DNA from: Strigamia acuminata
Taxonomy: Eukaryota > Arthropoda > Chilopoda > Geophilomorpha > Linotaeniidae
DNA: 62,000 nt
NCBI GenBank assembly: GCA_949358305.1
Contig: OX442315.1
Span: 6,722,427 to 6,784,426, forward strand
Reading direction: 5' to 3'
Part shown: in pieces, positions 44,531 to 59,500 of the stretch
Layout of the letters: each line of letters begins with the position of its first letter
Numbering within the stretch: position 1 is the first letter of the stretch
Translations under genes and position numbers: made by a program
The notes under the pieces: generated by a model
The model's database searches: none
Told to the model about the DNA's origin: nothing
Seen by the model: only the letters and a program-made list of their open reading frames with translations

Positions 44531-47500
44531 TCATGCAATGGAATCATATATAACAGAATCACTACTAGTCTTCTGAGAGACCACATAAGTACCATTTTCA
44601 GGTAAAAGATCACATTTGGGCAGCTTTGAGTACCATTTTTTAAGAGAATCTTTGATCCATCCACCAGACATGAATTCAGCATTGGCATTTTCACTTCCAT
44701 CATTCACTACTTCGTTGTATCCGGTAGAACTGCTCTTAGCCCTGATGACGGCATACGGGGCCTCATATTGAGGTTCATTCTGTGCCAACTGTTTGAGCCT
44801 TCGCAGAGTCCAGAATTTAGTAGCGGCGCATTTAGGTTTTGGACTTGTATCTTCACTGTAACTAGTCTCCTCTTCATCCATGTCATCAAAGATCATCGAC
44901 ACACACACCGACTGAGTCTCGTGGTGGACAATCCCACTTCCCGTAAACGAAGACTTTCTCTGGTTTTTGCTGGAGCCGGAGCCGGACCCGGATCCAGAAC
45001 TCTGAGAAGCTGAGGCTTTTGTACTGTTTGGTGGTGTTGTTTGCTCTTGTGGATATACGTGATGCACAACTTTCATTTGCCGTTGCCAGATATCGGCTTC
45101 ATCCGCGCAGAACGCTAGGGCACCGGCATAGGCTGCCGTTGACACTGGTACTTCGGCTTTGGTTAGCGTAAAGCCGGAATTGGCATCCATTTCAAACATG
45201 ACATTTCTTTCCTTGAGCAAAGTGCATGCTAATATTATATCCTCACGGCAGGTACTTTGGAGTTTCAAAGTTCCTATGAAAATGGGAAAAGAAATTTAAT
45301 TATCATGCAAATCTTTATTAGCTTAAAAAGATTATCTGAAACTATATTTCAGAAAACTTATGACAAACTTTTGGCTTACCAGCTTAACTGGCAAACTCAA
45401 GCTATCTAGAAATTCCCGCCAAAATCTCCTCCAAGAATTTCCTCACGATTCTGAATGGCCGTCAAAGTCACATGCCCAAAACACCAGCAAGCTTGAATCT
45501 GGTAAATCAAACTCAGTTTGATCGGAGCGGGTGAGTACAAGCTCGCTTCAAATCAAAGCTTTGAATAAAAACGCAAGCTTGTGTTTGCTCAAGCGGGCGA
45601 GTTTTTAGTCGCTTTTTCAAGTAAAAGCAAGCTTTTAAATTTTACTCGCTCCTTTGTGTTTCCACCTTAAGTTTGGTTTTAAAAATAGCCACTAAAAGTC
45701 GCTATTTTCAATCAACGTCCTCTTACGGCCAACAGGTAGTTTATCAAACAACTTTTCTATTGTTCAAACGTATCCATGATGCAATAACTGCGGACAGGTC
45801 AATAGCCAATAGGAGTTTGTCGAAAGTTTTATAAAACAGAATATAAGCCTAAATATAATCTAAAGAGGCGGATCCTAATGTTCGATTATCCGAACAATTT
45901 GGTTTTATGAACACCCATGTCTCCCAATTAGTTCGGGTAAACGAGGTTCTAGTGTAACCACAATTTTAAACGGACTTTTCGAATGCAGTTGTGCATGTAC
46001 ACAAACATCTTTAAGGGTGTTAATAATAATATTCATGTTCTGTAATTATTTGAGAGATAATTTATGGCCATGGATATATCCTCATCAATTCACCTGTGAA
46101 GTTACATGGAACCTTCGGCAGGAATCCACACACAAGCCGAACAGTAACCGGTAACTTGAAAGTCCTTAGAATATGTGAGATCAAATAAACATGATTGACA
46201 CTTCTGGATCCCTAAAAATACACATGAGAATTAATTTTTTTCCTCCTCCTTTGAAGACTCTGAATTATCCTTACTCTGGTTGCTGTAGCGTAGAATTTGC
46301 CTTGAGCCGCGAAGGACAAGAACAGGACCTTGAGAATGACAACACAAAGATTAGTGCAACAAATCATGAAAACCCTTTCATAATTGTCAATCAACACCCC
46401 TTAATGTGGCCTTGATGTGGCTTCAAAGAGTAGCCTTGATTGATCTTAACAATGCATAATAAACATGCAGTGCAACAATTTATGCAATAATTAAAAGTGA
46501 ACACACAATTGATTGATTTTGGACAATTGTATGCACACAATTGAACATTTTTTTCTCTTACAACTCTAAAAGGAATTCCTTGTACTTATTAATAAAACTT
46601 TTAGGAAAGAATGTGAATAAATAAACTACATTCTCTACCCCTCCCTTCTTAATGGAGCTCTGGGAATGTATTTGCAAAAAAAGTAATTGGGATGTTTTTT
46701 AATTTTTTTTATTATACAAAGGTGGAGATGCAGAGAAAAAATGTCCTTGAGGTACCCACCTCTCCTTTGTAGTTGACACACTGCGCATATTTAGGAGCAG
46801 TGGTGGTACTGGATCTTCGCTGGAAGTTCCGGTTAAGGTTTTTGTAGTGTTTGGCATTGATGTCTTCATAGACTCCCAATAGTTTGAGGACATGTCCTGT
46901 TTTGATCTGAAAAGGGTGAAAATATTAAGTCAATTTATTGGTAATTAAGAAATGATTATTTTCTTGCTGATTTGCAGCAGGAAGACCATATTTTTCCTCG
47001 TCTGACACCCTTCCCAAATGACCTGACAAGTTTTAATTTGATTGTTTTTTGTTGTAATAATTTGGGCACAAAGATGTCAGTAGCATTTTGAATTGTGACA
47101 GCTTGTGCTGTTGTTGTAGTTTAACCTTATAAGACTAGAACAGTGTGGAGCTCTAAATTCTTGGCAGTTTGATCTTATCGCGCTTGCTGACACAAAGGCC
47201 TAAAGAACTAGCTGGCCATCATACTTGTCAACATATTTAAGTCAATTAGCAAATTGCCTAGTTAACCTCAACTGATGCTTCTGGTGTTAACACAACTTAG
47301 GATAGGCTTTCGGATAAAACTGTGATATCGTATGTTCGCTATTTTCAGAAATAGTGTAAGCTCCGGCGGAGTTATAAGTTTTCCACTATACTTATAGGCA
47401 TAACGGGTGTTTTTATAAGGAAAATCAGGTTATGCAATGTCATCGGTATGCTGCCCAGCCAACCAAATCAGCCATTTTTAGGTATTCGTTATATCGATAA

Positions 47501-50500
47501 TTCGTTATATCGCGATTCGTTATAAAGAGTTTCGACTGTATAAATTATTTTTAAAAGTTTTAATATAGTACAGCTTTATTTTATTGAGTGCAAGAATTAG
47601 AGTCACGCTAAATGTTTGAACTTGACAGTCACGTCGACCGCCCAAACCACCTTTCTTTGGCTCGGAGCGACAAAAAAGATAGATCTAGCTCATATAAGGA
47701 CCCCTTGTTTGTTGTAGCTTTGGGCCCTAGCATACCTAAAACCGGCCCTGTAGTTTTATTCTAGTGGCCAAACTTGGAAAACTCACTTCTCTCTTAGACA
47801 GCAGTAAAGACATGACTTCAAGGCGACAATCTTATGCCCATGACTCCTAATGTTTATGATATGGAGATGTTTAGATAAAGATTGGCTCGGCATACCAAAA
47901 TACTCCGGTCGATTTCCACATCATGTGCCCTTTAAAATTATTTTATAAAAACAAAATCTTCTATTAGGTATTCAGTGACTTTAATATTTGGTAAATTTAA
48001 TATTCGGTAACTATTCGGTATTTGGCAAATTTAATATTCGGTAAGTATCCGGTATTCGTTATTCGATGATTTTTCTATTCGGTGCGGTCCTGCTTGTAAT
48101 ATTACTGTATGTGTTCAGATTTGCTAATGTATCAAAGAAAACATTAAGTCTCCACCTTGGCTCTCTCTTCACATGTTTATGTGGCAATGCTGTGACACCG
48201 GAATTCAAACAAGATTGTGCAACCAGGAATTCTTTCTAGCATACTTCTCACATTCACAATTCCTGTTGTGTCATAATGCCTTTTGTGGCAAATTGTTGGA
48301 GTTTCTCTCCATGCCAATTTCCTCAAACTTAAAAACACACAAAATAATGGTTTAAACACATGCTGGACACTTGTTTTAAAGAGCATTAACAGCCAGTTAT
48401 TGCCAGATTAAATGTAGGAACTTGTTTGCTTCCTTCAGATTTATGGCTTTCATCTACTATATTACCTCAAGGCATGTACTGAGATATGGGATCAGTGCTG
48501 TAGAAGCATTGATTTGCATCAAATAAATCATTATTAATTAATCTGTAATATATTCTCACAGCTTTAAGTATGAATTTTACAGTTTATGGGAAGAGCAAGA
48601 ACCTTAAACATCAATGTCCTCATCAATGATGTGTACAGTCGTGGACAAAAAGTTAAGTTTATCTATCATTATTTGCCCGGTCTATCTTTTAATACTGTTG
48701 TTAGGGCAAGACGAGAGACCGGGTCAAGATTGATGTCGTTGAATCTCAATGGATTTTTATGCCACCTGGTAGATTAAACTTAAAACAACTAAACTGAAGG
48801 GAAGTTTTTTTTGTCAACGACTGAACAGTAAGCGCTGGTTATAACGGCTCGCTTAGCACTGATTTCACTCTGTTTTTCTGGAACAAATTAACAGGGTTGA
48901 GCCGGGGTCACCGGTATTTGTATGTTTTGCTTAACATAACCATGATCTCAAAGTTTAAGCTGGAGTTCTTGAAATGAAGGCTGTGGGCTCTGGAATTCTT
49001 CCTTCGTGAAGAAAAAATCTGACTATCCTCACAGGGCTTGGCCTCTGCCCTTGAGTTGAAAGGTAAGTGCATTAACCACTCATCTGCTGAAGCAAGTTTT
49101 TTTGCTTAAAAGTTGTGCAAGGAAAGTTGTCAGGTCACTGGATGTTGCTTGGGAGGGATAGTATGGGCAACTCATCATCTACTCTAGAACATCATTTACT
49201 TAAGCCATCAAAAATGTGTTTTCTCTTTTCACTGCCAGCCATTTTTAGTAGACATTGACCGTGAAGCCCTAGAGCAAAAAGCCTAGCTTGCCTATACCAC
49301 TAAAAGCATAAAGCCCTAGAGCAAAAAGCCTAGCTTGCCTACCACTAAAAGCATAAAGCCCTAGAGCAAAGAGCCTAGCTTGCTTACCACTAAAAGCATA
49401 AAGCCCTAGAGCAAAGAGCCTAGCTTGCCTACCACTAAAAGCATAAAGCTCTAGGCAAAAGCCTAACTACCCCTAAAACCACCACTGCACGGCGTGGTGG
49501 TTTCCTACGGGAAAGTTCTAAACTCATTATTAAAAGTAATTTACGGCGTAGTATCAAAATATTTTTATTTATTTACCTTATTTTTGGCATTATTAGGTCT
49601 AATATTAGGCTTAACGCTGGAATTAGAACATCGTCTACGCAGAATGGGATGCGCAGTACGAATTTAGTATCAAGATACCGGGCGCAAACTGTAGTCTTTG
49701 ACAACCCTATCAGAGAGAACCTCTCTGTTATAGAGGTCATTTGCTCGCTGCCCCAAAATACAGACCGGATGACTTACCGTAGTCCTAGAGTACGATGTCC
49801 GTCCTGCAATCAGCCTGGGATCGGAAACTCTGTAAGCAGGTACATCGGTGCGTACAAGAAAGTACGGGACTTGAGACATGGCCACCTGTTGAATGGACGT
49901 AAAAAACGGTGCCGTACGTCTGTTGTCGGTGACAATGGAGAACCAGCCTGCAACAATTAAAGTCAAAGGTTAAGCCGGAAGAAGACGCCCAAGGGCGCCG
50001 TTCCATTGTTCGCTGCGGGTTCTTCCGCCTGCCTGCAGGGGGTGAGGGTTTTTTGCTGCTTTTATCGGGGAGAGAGGATCGGGTTTATTGACCTTTGGGG
50101 AAAGGTGGTGACAAACAATGAACTGAATCATTTTCGGCTAATTGTGTTGAGTAATGCTCAGTGATGAGCTGATAGTAAAGCGGATAACAGTGAAGAAGGT
50201 AAGGAAAGTTGGTGAAGTCACAGTAGGAATTAGGAAATGATTCACTGCGTGTACAGGCTCTAATCGACAACCAGGTATAAGTACAGTGACCGATCGGCAT
50301 CGCTTAGCTATTTGGCTGTCGGGGGCCTTGGTGCGGACGCCCCAGACGGATGCCTGGAACATCTTGTCAGTGACATCGATGAGAAAACCATTCATCAACG
50401 TAATCGATTTTTACGGTGCAAATTAAACAATAATATCGTTTTATATCGTTTGCGTAGTTTAAATGCATCATCGAATTATCGTTTTATATCATTTGTTGAT

Positions 50501-53500
50501 GCATCATTTGAGTTTGCATTAAAGCTCCATATTCAAACGTTCGTTCTGTGTTTAGTACCTAGGACTCCTGGGGCTCAAAGGGCCCCAGACCTGGGCGGAA
50601 CGGGCTCCACTACCGCAGGTATGGATCTGTCGATGTCCATTAGCACGGCATGGATAGCTATTGGCCGATATCAGGGCCGGATTTATGCATAAGCAAAATA
50701 AGTAGTTGGCTTAGGGCTCCACCCATCGGGGCCCCGGAAAAATTAGTCGACTTAAGTATTCTGAGTATGGAACAACACAATAAGCTGCAAACTCTTTGCT
50801 TTAACGATACAGTCGAAACTCTTTATAACGATTCGCACGGAACCCTAAAAATCGATTCATTATAACCAGAATTCATTATATCGAAATTTTATAACAATGT
50901 GTTCTATGGCCAGCCAACCAAACCGGCCATTTTTAGGTATTCGTTATATCGATAATTCGTTATACCGCGATTCGTTATAAACAAACTATTCGAGGTTTGC
51001 GTTGTCTTTGTAACGATAATACAATGTTAATCTGGCAAGGAGGATTCTTCGTTAAACAGTCGAAGCGGTGTTTCGTGGCATCCATAGTAACGAGACACTG
51101 TAACTTTTAAAGCATGTTTCCTCGCTTATCTTTGATCTTAATGAAAATCAGGTATGTCAGCCTGATTCATTAATCATGGAGTGGCCGGCCAAAATTGATG
51201 CAGGAATTGGTTCTGGACCCCTGACTGTGGGACCCACACTAATGTTATTGACCCCAACACAACTCCAAACCCTTTGAGCACCACCAAACGACAGTTTGAC
51301 CTTGGATCCAAAACATTCTCATCGATTTCCAAACGCAACAAATTTCTTGACAAACAATCACATCGAAAACAATGCTCCGCTTCCTAATTTAGTCACCAGG
51401 ACAACGATTTCTTCCCTCGCTTAACGAAATGAGGAAAAAATGGCGAAGGGACCTTTTAGAAACGGAATACGGCCTTGAAGAGGGGAGAGTTGACCTTTAG
51501 GAGGTGCGAAGGTCGTTACGTCACTTCCGGTTTGTTGAATAACAGACGGTAGGGGGGATTTTGGATATGAAATACGGGGTAATAAAAACGTGGGGTTCTC
51601 TCACTAAGCAAAGGGCAACTTTAATAAATTTGAAAGTGTTGTGAAGGGGGTTAATGAACCTTTGTGTGGTTTGGTGGAACCCTAGGATGGCGTCTTGTCT
51701 TGCCCCGCCCCCGGGTTGAGCTTCCTAAAATGCAAAGGGTTGATGCTGGCACGTTGCCAGTTTGTTGGAAGGGGGTTTAAACAAGATTACAAGGTCACAA
51801 GGTCGTTTTAAGGGAACACTGGCCCTTTCCCTTGGTGCTCTTTCGCTTTCTTTCCTTCTCTCGGTGAAAAATGTTGTTAGGAGCCGTCCATAAATTACGT
51901 AACGCACCAAGGGGGGGGGGGGGGGGTGGGAGAGGGGGTTTCAAATTTTGTTACGTTCCGTGTAAAATAAAAATTTTAATTTTAAATAATTAAAATATAT
52001 TAATCATTTTTTATATGATTTTTGGAAAATCTAGATCTCTCCGATTGCTGGTGCTCTATCAAAGACTGGCTTAGCGCTTAGCGGTGTTTGGCGATGTTTT
52101 GTTGATTTGCTGGGTTTGGTTTTGCTTGTGGTCGATGTTTATTGGTTGATATTTAGATGTTTATGGGTGGTTTTTATTGACTGATTTCTTTTGGTCGGAA
52201 TTTATTGGTTCATATGTATGGGCTGATAATTAATTGCCGATATTTGGCAAATGCTTTGCTGTCAATGGGGGTGGGCTTTAAGTGTATACTGTATAAATGT
52301 TTGGGTATGTAAAAATCATGTAAAATCATGTAAAATCATGAAAAAATCACGTAAAATCTTGAAAAAATCATATAAATTATGAAAAAATTGTGTAAAATCA
52401 TGAAAAAATCATGTAAAATCATGAAAAAAATCGTGTAAAATCATAAAAAAATCATGTAAAATCATGAAAAATCATCAACAATCTTCTGAAATCATGAAAA
52501 ATCATCAACAATCATCTAAAATCAAGAAATAATCATCTAAAAGCATGAAAAATCATGTAACATCGTGCAAAATCATGAAAAAACATGTAACATCATGCAA
52601 AATTATGACAAGTCATGTAACATCGTGCACAATCATGAAAAATCATGTAATATCATGAAAATCTAGTAAACTCGTGAAAAATCATGTAAAATCGTGAAAA
52701 ATCATGTAAAATTATGTAAAAATCACGTATATTTTAAATCTAGCTCTTTTTATTTCAGCCCTTTTAATTTCAACATTTTAATTCCAGCCCTTTTCTTTTT
52801 CGCCTTTTAATTGAATTCGTATATGTTTATATATTTATATTTATATTTATATTAAGTAAAAATCATGATCCAGACATTGTGTAGTTATAACAAGCTATAT
52901 GAATAAAACTTGTTTGCTCGCTTTGTGGGAAGTCAATTGCTTTAAATTGACATCTGGTAATTGAAATTTCAAAATGGCCTCTTTGGTATTTCTTCTGGGA
53001 ATAAATATTTTGGCTTAATTGGTCATTATTTCTAAAGTAATCTTCATTTTAAAAAGCAATAAATAAAAATAAGAAGGAAACAAAAAAAAATTCTTAATAT
53101 GGACTGCAAAAGCAGCCATGTTTTTTTTTTTTTTTTTTTTTTTGCCAAAAAAAAATTATAAAAATTCTTTTCAATGTCAAAAAAAAAATTGGCATTTTTT
53201 TCCAAACAAAAAAATATGTTTTTAATTTTTTTTATTTAAAAAAAAAAATTATTTTTACTGAAAATGGACTTGAAACAGCCATTTTTTTTTTTTTTTTAAT
53301 ATATTAAAAAAAAAAAATGGCCACTTAAAAAAATGCAACATCACAAATTGCTCATTACCCCTGAAATATCCATTAAAAATTTTCCCTTGAAAAAAAAAAT
53401 GGCTGCCTTTAATTTCCAATTACTTTTTATTTATTGAAAAATTAAATGGGAAGAATGCGTGACGATGGTTGTGTAATTGGATTACAAAACCAGTCAAAGA

Positions 53501-56500
53501 AAACAAAACAAAAAAAGAATATTGTCAATTTCCCTTGAGAAGGTTTCCACCATTTGCATAAGAGAATCCAACACCACAACATTCTCTCATTAAAAGTGAA
53601 GTTTTTTTCGCCGGATTATTTCCCAAAAAAGAAAAAAAAAGTTGGAAAAAAGGAAATTTTTGTTGTTTATTTTTACCTGTGTAATCCTCAGGAATGACAA
53701 CCATGGGCCCTACTTCCTTCATCTTTGCACGCGAGTCCCGTTGCACGCTTTTCGCATGCACTTTGAGCGACATGTAGCTTTTGTAGAGAAGGAACGGTTG
53801 ACAGAGATCGAGCCGGGTCGTTGATGCATTTTTGTCGGCCTCGACACCGCTCTCGTGAATGCGGGCCACCTACAATCAAACAAAATGCACAAATTGAAAG
53901 TGAAACTTGAAGAAAGCTTTGTTTCACAACAATAATCACAAATTGAAAGTGAAACTTTCCTCTTGGATGACAACAATACACAAATTGAAAGTGAAACTTG
54001 AAGAAAGCTTTGTTTCACAACAATAATCACAAATTGAAAGTGAAACTTTTTTCTTGTATGACAACAAAACACAAATTGAAAGTGAAACTTGAAGAAAGCT
54101 TTGTTTAACAACAATAATCACAAATTGAAAGTAAACTTTTCTCTTGTATGACAACAAAACACAAATTGAAAGTGAAACTTGAAGAAAGCTTTGTTTCACA
54201 ACAATAATCACAAATTGAAAGTGAAACTTGAAGGAAGCTTTGTTTCACAACAATAATCACAAATTGAAAGTGAAACTTGAAGGAAGCTTTGTTTCACAAC
54301 AATAATCACAAATTGAAAGTGAAACTTGAAGAAAGCTTTGTTTCACAACAAAAAACACAAATTGAAAGTGAAACTTGAGAAACCTTTGTTTCACAACAAA
54401 AAACACAAATTGAAAGTGAAACTTTCTCTGTTTGACAACAACAACACACAAATTGAAAGTGAAAGTTAACCTCTGTTTGACAACAACAACACACAAATTG
54501 AAAGTGAAAGTAAACCTCTGTTTGACAACAAAGTGCACAAATTGAAAGTGAAACTTGAAAAATCAATTTGACAACAAAGTGCACAAATTGAAGTGAAACA
54601 CAAAAAAACGTTTATTCGGCAAAATGCTCACAAACTGAAGTGAAACACAAAAAAAGTTTATTCGTCAACAATGCTCACAAATTGAAACTGAAGCATGAAA
54701 AATCTTTTGTTTGTCAACAATGTTCACAAATAGAAAGTAAAACAAGAAAAAATAATTTTTTTATTTGTCAACATTGTTGAAAAAAACAAAACACAAAAAC
54801 CATTGTTTCCTTTATTGTGAACAATGCAACAAAATTCCCAAACAAACCACAACTTTAAAACAAATCAAAAAAACAACTTTGCGAAACCTGAAGCTTCAGC
54901 CGTTAACATTGCAAGTTGGAAGCTGTTTAACAAGTGTACAACAGGGAAGCTAGGTCTGGGCGTTGGCCCATCAGGTGTATAAGCCTGGTACTGTCAGCAG
55001 AACGATGTCCCCATCAAGGGTTCATTAACGCCCAATGAGCAAACACACAAGCTGCGTTTCTTTATCCCTTTCCCTTACGAAGCAAACTTCAACTTTGGGA
55101 CCTTTGGAAGCAGAAAAATGCAACCGGCCTTGGCTGGGTTTGAACCCACGACCCCCACGGACGAATGTAAAGCGCTCTAGCCACAGCACCGTACCAGAAA
55201 TTGTAGATCTGGAATTTTGTTCTGGGTGGGGCCGGAGAAATTTGACATTCTGTTGAAATTCATTGCAAGCCGAGACGGAAAAAGTGATGGAAATTAGAGA
55301 TTAGAATTCTTGTTTTATTGACGTGGTCATGACCTCAGATGTTGATGTTTGTGCGGGTTATTGGGCCAGGGAAGAGAGAAAGAAAGATTCGGGATTCTGT
55401 TTTACTTGAATCTGGAGTTTTCAGTTTGGGTTTGGGTGTCATCTCGCGAGATATCGTGCTGGTTTGCTTTTGTAAAAGTGGGTTTTCAACATTCTTTGAA
55501 TCGCTTTTAGACGATATGTTTATCGATTTTTTAATGATATTTTTTCGATTTTTTAATGATATTTTTATTGATTTTTCAATGATATTTTTATCGATTTTTT
55601 GATGATATTTTTATCGATTTTTTAATGATATTTTTATCGATTTTAATTGTGATCGATTTTTTAAGATTCTGATCGATTTTTTAAGATTCTGATCGATTTT
55701 TTATGATTCTAATCGATATCTTATGATTCTAGTCGATTTCTTACGATTCTAATCGATTTCTTACGATTCTCATCGGTTTCTTACGATTCTAATCGATTTC
55801 TTACGATTCTAATCGATTTCTTACGATTCTAATCGATTTCTTACGATTCTGATCGATTTTTTACGATTCTAATCGATTTCTTACGATCCTAGTCGATTTC
55901 TTACGATTCTAATCGATTTCTTATGATTCTAATCGATTTTTTACGATTCTAATCGATTTCTTACGATTCTAATCGATTTTTTTGCGATTCTGGTCGTTTT
56001 TTTACGATTCTGATCATTTTTTATATAATTCTAATCGATTTTTTACTATTCTAATCGATTTTTTACTATTCTAATTGATTTTTCACAATTCTGGTCGTTT
56101 TGTTTACGATCCTGATCGATTTTTTTACGATAATGATCAATTTAATCCCTTTTTTTCTGAAATTTTAATCGATTTTAAATTGATATTTTTATCGATACTT
56201 TTCTTGTTTTTTAAACTACTTCAGCACTAAAAAAAATAACGTGTGCAATTTGTGCATAAATTGCGCATAATCCAAATGAGTACGTAGTTGGTTTTTTATT
56301 TCCTTTTTTCCGGTTCCTAAAGGAGATAAAAAGGTTATCTCAAGTTAGGGAGACTTTTACTAGTCCATCTCTTGCACTCCACCCTGTATTGGCGACACAG
56401 GCGTTGTCCGCTGTCTTTGTCCACCCACGTTTCGTCTACGACCTCGATAAGTGACAAAAATTAAGTGACGTGTCGGTTCCTGATTTTAATTCTTTTTTAC

Positions 56501-59500
56501 CGGAAATTAAATATGATAAAAACAACTCTTTTTACGGTAAAACAAACTATTTACGCGAAAAACAAACTCTTTAAACGGTAAAATCAACTCTTTTTACGGT
56601 AAAAACAAACCCTTTTAACGGTAAATCAACTTCTTTTACGGTAAAATCAACCCTTTTTACGGTAAAATTAACCCTTTTTACGGCAAAACAAACTATATAC
56701 GCGAAAAACAAACTGTTTAAACGGTAAAAACAAACTGTTTAAACGGTAAAAACAAACTCTTTAAACGGTAAATCAACTTTTTACGGTTATCAACCCACGA
56801 TAAATCTTTCTTTACGATAAATCAACTCTTTTTACGGTAAAATCAACTCGTTTTACGGTAAATCAACTTTTTACGGTTATCAACCCACGATAAATCTTTC
56901 TTTACGATAAATCAACTCTTTTTACGGTGAAATCAACTCTTTTTACGGTAAAATCAACTCGTTTTACGGTAAAATCAACTCTTTCTACGGTAAAATCAAC
57001 TCTTTTTACGGTAAAACAAGTTTTTTTTTACGGTAAATCGACTCTTTAAACGGTAAAACAAATTTTTTTACGGTAAAACAAATTTTTTTACGGTAAAACA
57101 AATTTTTTTACGGTAAAACAATTTTTTTTACGGTAAAACAAATTTTTTTACGGTAAAACAAATTTTTTTACGGTAAAACAAATTTTTTTACGGTAAAACA
57201 AATTTTTTTACGGTAAAACAAATTTTTTTACGGTAAAACAAATTTTTTTACGGTAAAACAAATTTTTTACGGTGAAACAAATTTATTTACCGTAAATTCG
57301 ACTCTTTAAACGGTAAATCGACTCTTTAAACGGTAAATCGACTCTTTAAACGGTAAATCGACTCTTTAAACGGTAAATCGACTCTTTAAACGGTAAATCG
57401 ACTCTTTAAACGGTAAATCTACTCTTTAAACGCTAAAGAACGACTTTTTACCGTAAAATATAAGAACACAGCAAATATCCTTCCTAAAAATCTCGCATCG
57501 TTAAATTGCAGCCAAAATTATTAGAAATCACCATTAATATTTAACTGCTTTCTGCACGGACGTGTTTACACGTGAAATAATTAGCGGTGAATCACCGCGA
57601 ATTAATCCGAACCAGCTCGCACTGACTCGCATCATGTCGCGACGGCGCCTACAGGTCGGAATACTTCACTCGCAACGTCACAATAGACCCAACACAACAC
57701 AAAAATGTTAATAAGCGAGCACGGAAAACAGATGACCTTAAACTGGACGAGGCCCGTTACGAAGGTCGCGTGCGATGGCCGAAATGCTATGCGACCTTGC
57801 GGGGGAGTAAAGAGTTAAACGGCCCCGCCGGATCATTGACACGTGTTCGCCTCATGCTGGCGACAACCGGCGACTTGTGACGTCACTCGGCGCAATGCTG
57901 GCACCGGGATGCGGCTAATTACAATTTATTGTTAAGAATTAAGGTTTTTGCGCCGCCATTTTGGCTCGATTACGTCAGTTTATAACGTGAGGAGAATTTT
58001 AAAGGGGAAAACGAAGCGAATTCACTTTCAATTATGCACTTTTCAGCGTCCTAGTTTGTTTTTTTGGTCGGCGTTGCTCTTGTTTTGTTTTTTATTTGCT
58101 CGTCATTCTTGGTAATTGCGTAACGTTCATCCGTGTGTAACGTAATACCGTTAAAAGGGTATTAAATGCTGCTTTGAAAGGAGTTTTTATTTTTTTTTCG
58201 ATTGTTTTTTTTTATTTTTTTACGGGATGATTATACGTGCGTCCTATATTAACTCATGTGGAATTTTTTTTACGAGTGTTCCGTTATCTGGTTGCGGGAG
58301 ATAGAGAGGGGTTCCAGGAATCCCAACCCACAGCTTGTTGGGCGTGTTGTTGCGGATCTTGAGAAATTCCAAAGGAGTTTGGGTTTTTTTTTCTGAACAA
58401 AAACAATAACAAAAACAAAAAACAATGGGACGAAGAAGGGGAAAGTAAAGGAGAGATAACGGGTAAATAAGGAGGAGAGAATAAAAGGAAAAAAAAGAAA
58501 AATGATTTTTTAACGAAAAGAAATTAGAAAAATAGAGGAAAAGACGTTGGAAAAACAGATATTAGAAGAAGTAAGAAAACAAATTATTAGGGAACAAGAA
58601 AAACGTTAGAAAAGCAGAGAAAAGAAATTGGAAGTAACAAAAAATAAAAACAGCAAGATTAAAAATATATTGGAAAAACAGAAAACAGGGGAAACCAGAA
58701 AACAGAAAACCAAATAAGAAAAACAGAGAAAAATAAATTAGAACATCCAGAGAAAACAGAATGAAAACAAATTAGGAAAACCAGAGAAAACAGACTGAAA
58801 ACAAATTAGAAAAACAGAGAAAACAGAATGAAAACAAATTAGAAAAACAGAGAAATATAAATTAGAAAATCCATAGAAAACAGAATGAAAACAAATTAGA
58901 AAAACAGAGAAATATAAATTAGAAAAATCAGAGAAAACAGAATGAAAACAAATTAGAAAAACAGAGAAAAATAAATTAGAAAAATCAGAGAAAACAGAAT
59001 GAAAACAAATTAGGACAACAAGCGAAAACAGAATGAAAACAAATTAGGAAAACAATAGAAAACGTAATGAAAACAAATTAGAAAAACAGAGAAAAATAAA
59101 TTAGAAAATCCATAGAAAACAGAATGAAAACAAATTAGAAAAACAGAGAAATATAAATTAGAAAAATCAGAGAAAACAGAATGAAAACAAATTAGAAAAA
59201 CAGAGAAAAATAAATTAGAAAAATCAGAGAAAACAGAATGAAAACAAATTAGAAAAACAGAGAAAAATAAATTAGAAAAATCAGAGAAAACAGAATGAAA
59301 ACAAATTAGAAAAACAGAGAAAAATAAATTAGAAAAATTAGAGAAAACAGAATGAAAACAAATTAGGACAACAAGCGAAAACAGAATGAAAACAAATTAG
59401 GAAAACAATAGAAAACAAATTAGGAAAACAAGAGAAAACATAATGAAAACAAATTAGGAAAACAAGAGAAAACATAATAAAAACAAATTAAAAAACAGAG

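Noticed and set aside
53885-54600. Minus-strand ORFs with SFLQVSLSIC-type repeats
   Set aside because: They are translations of a 49-bp minisatellite adjoining CABIT exon 2.
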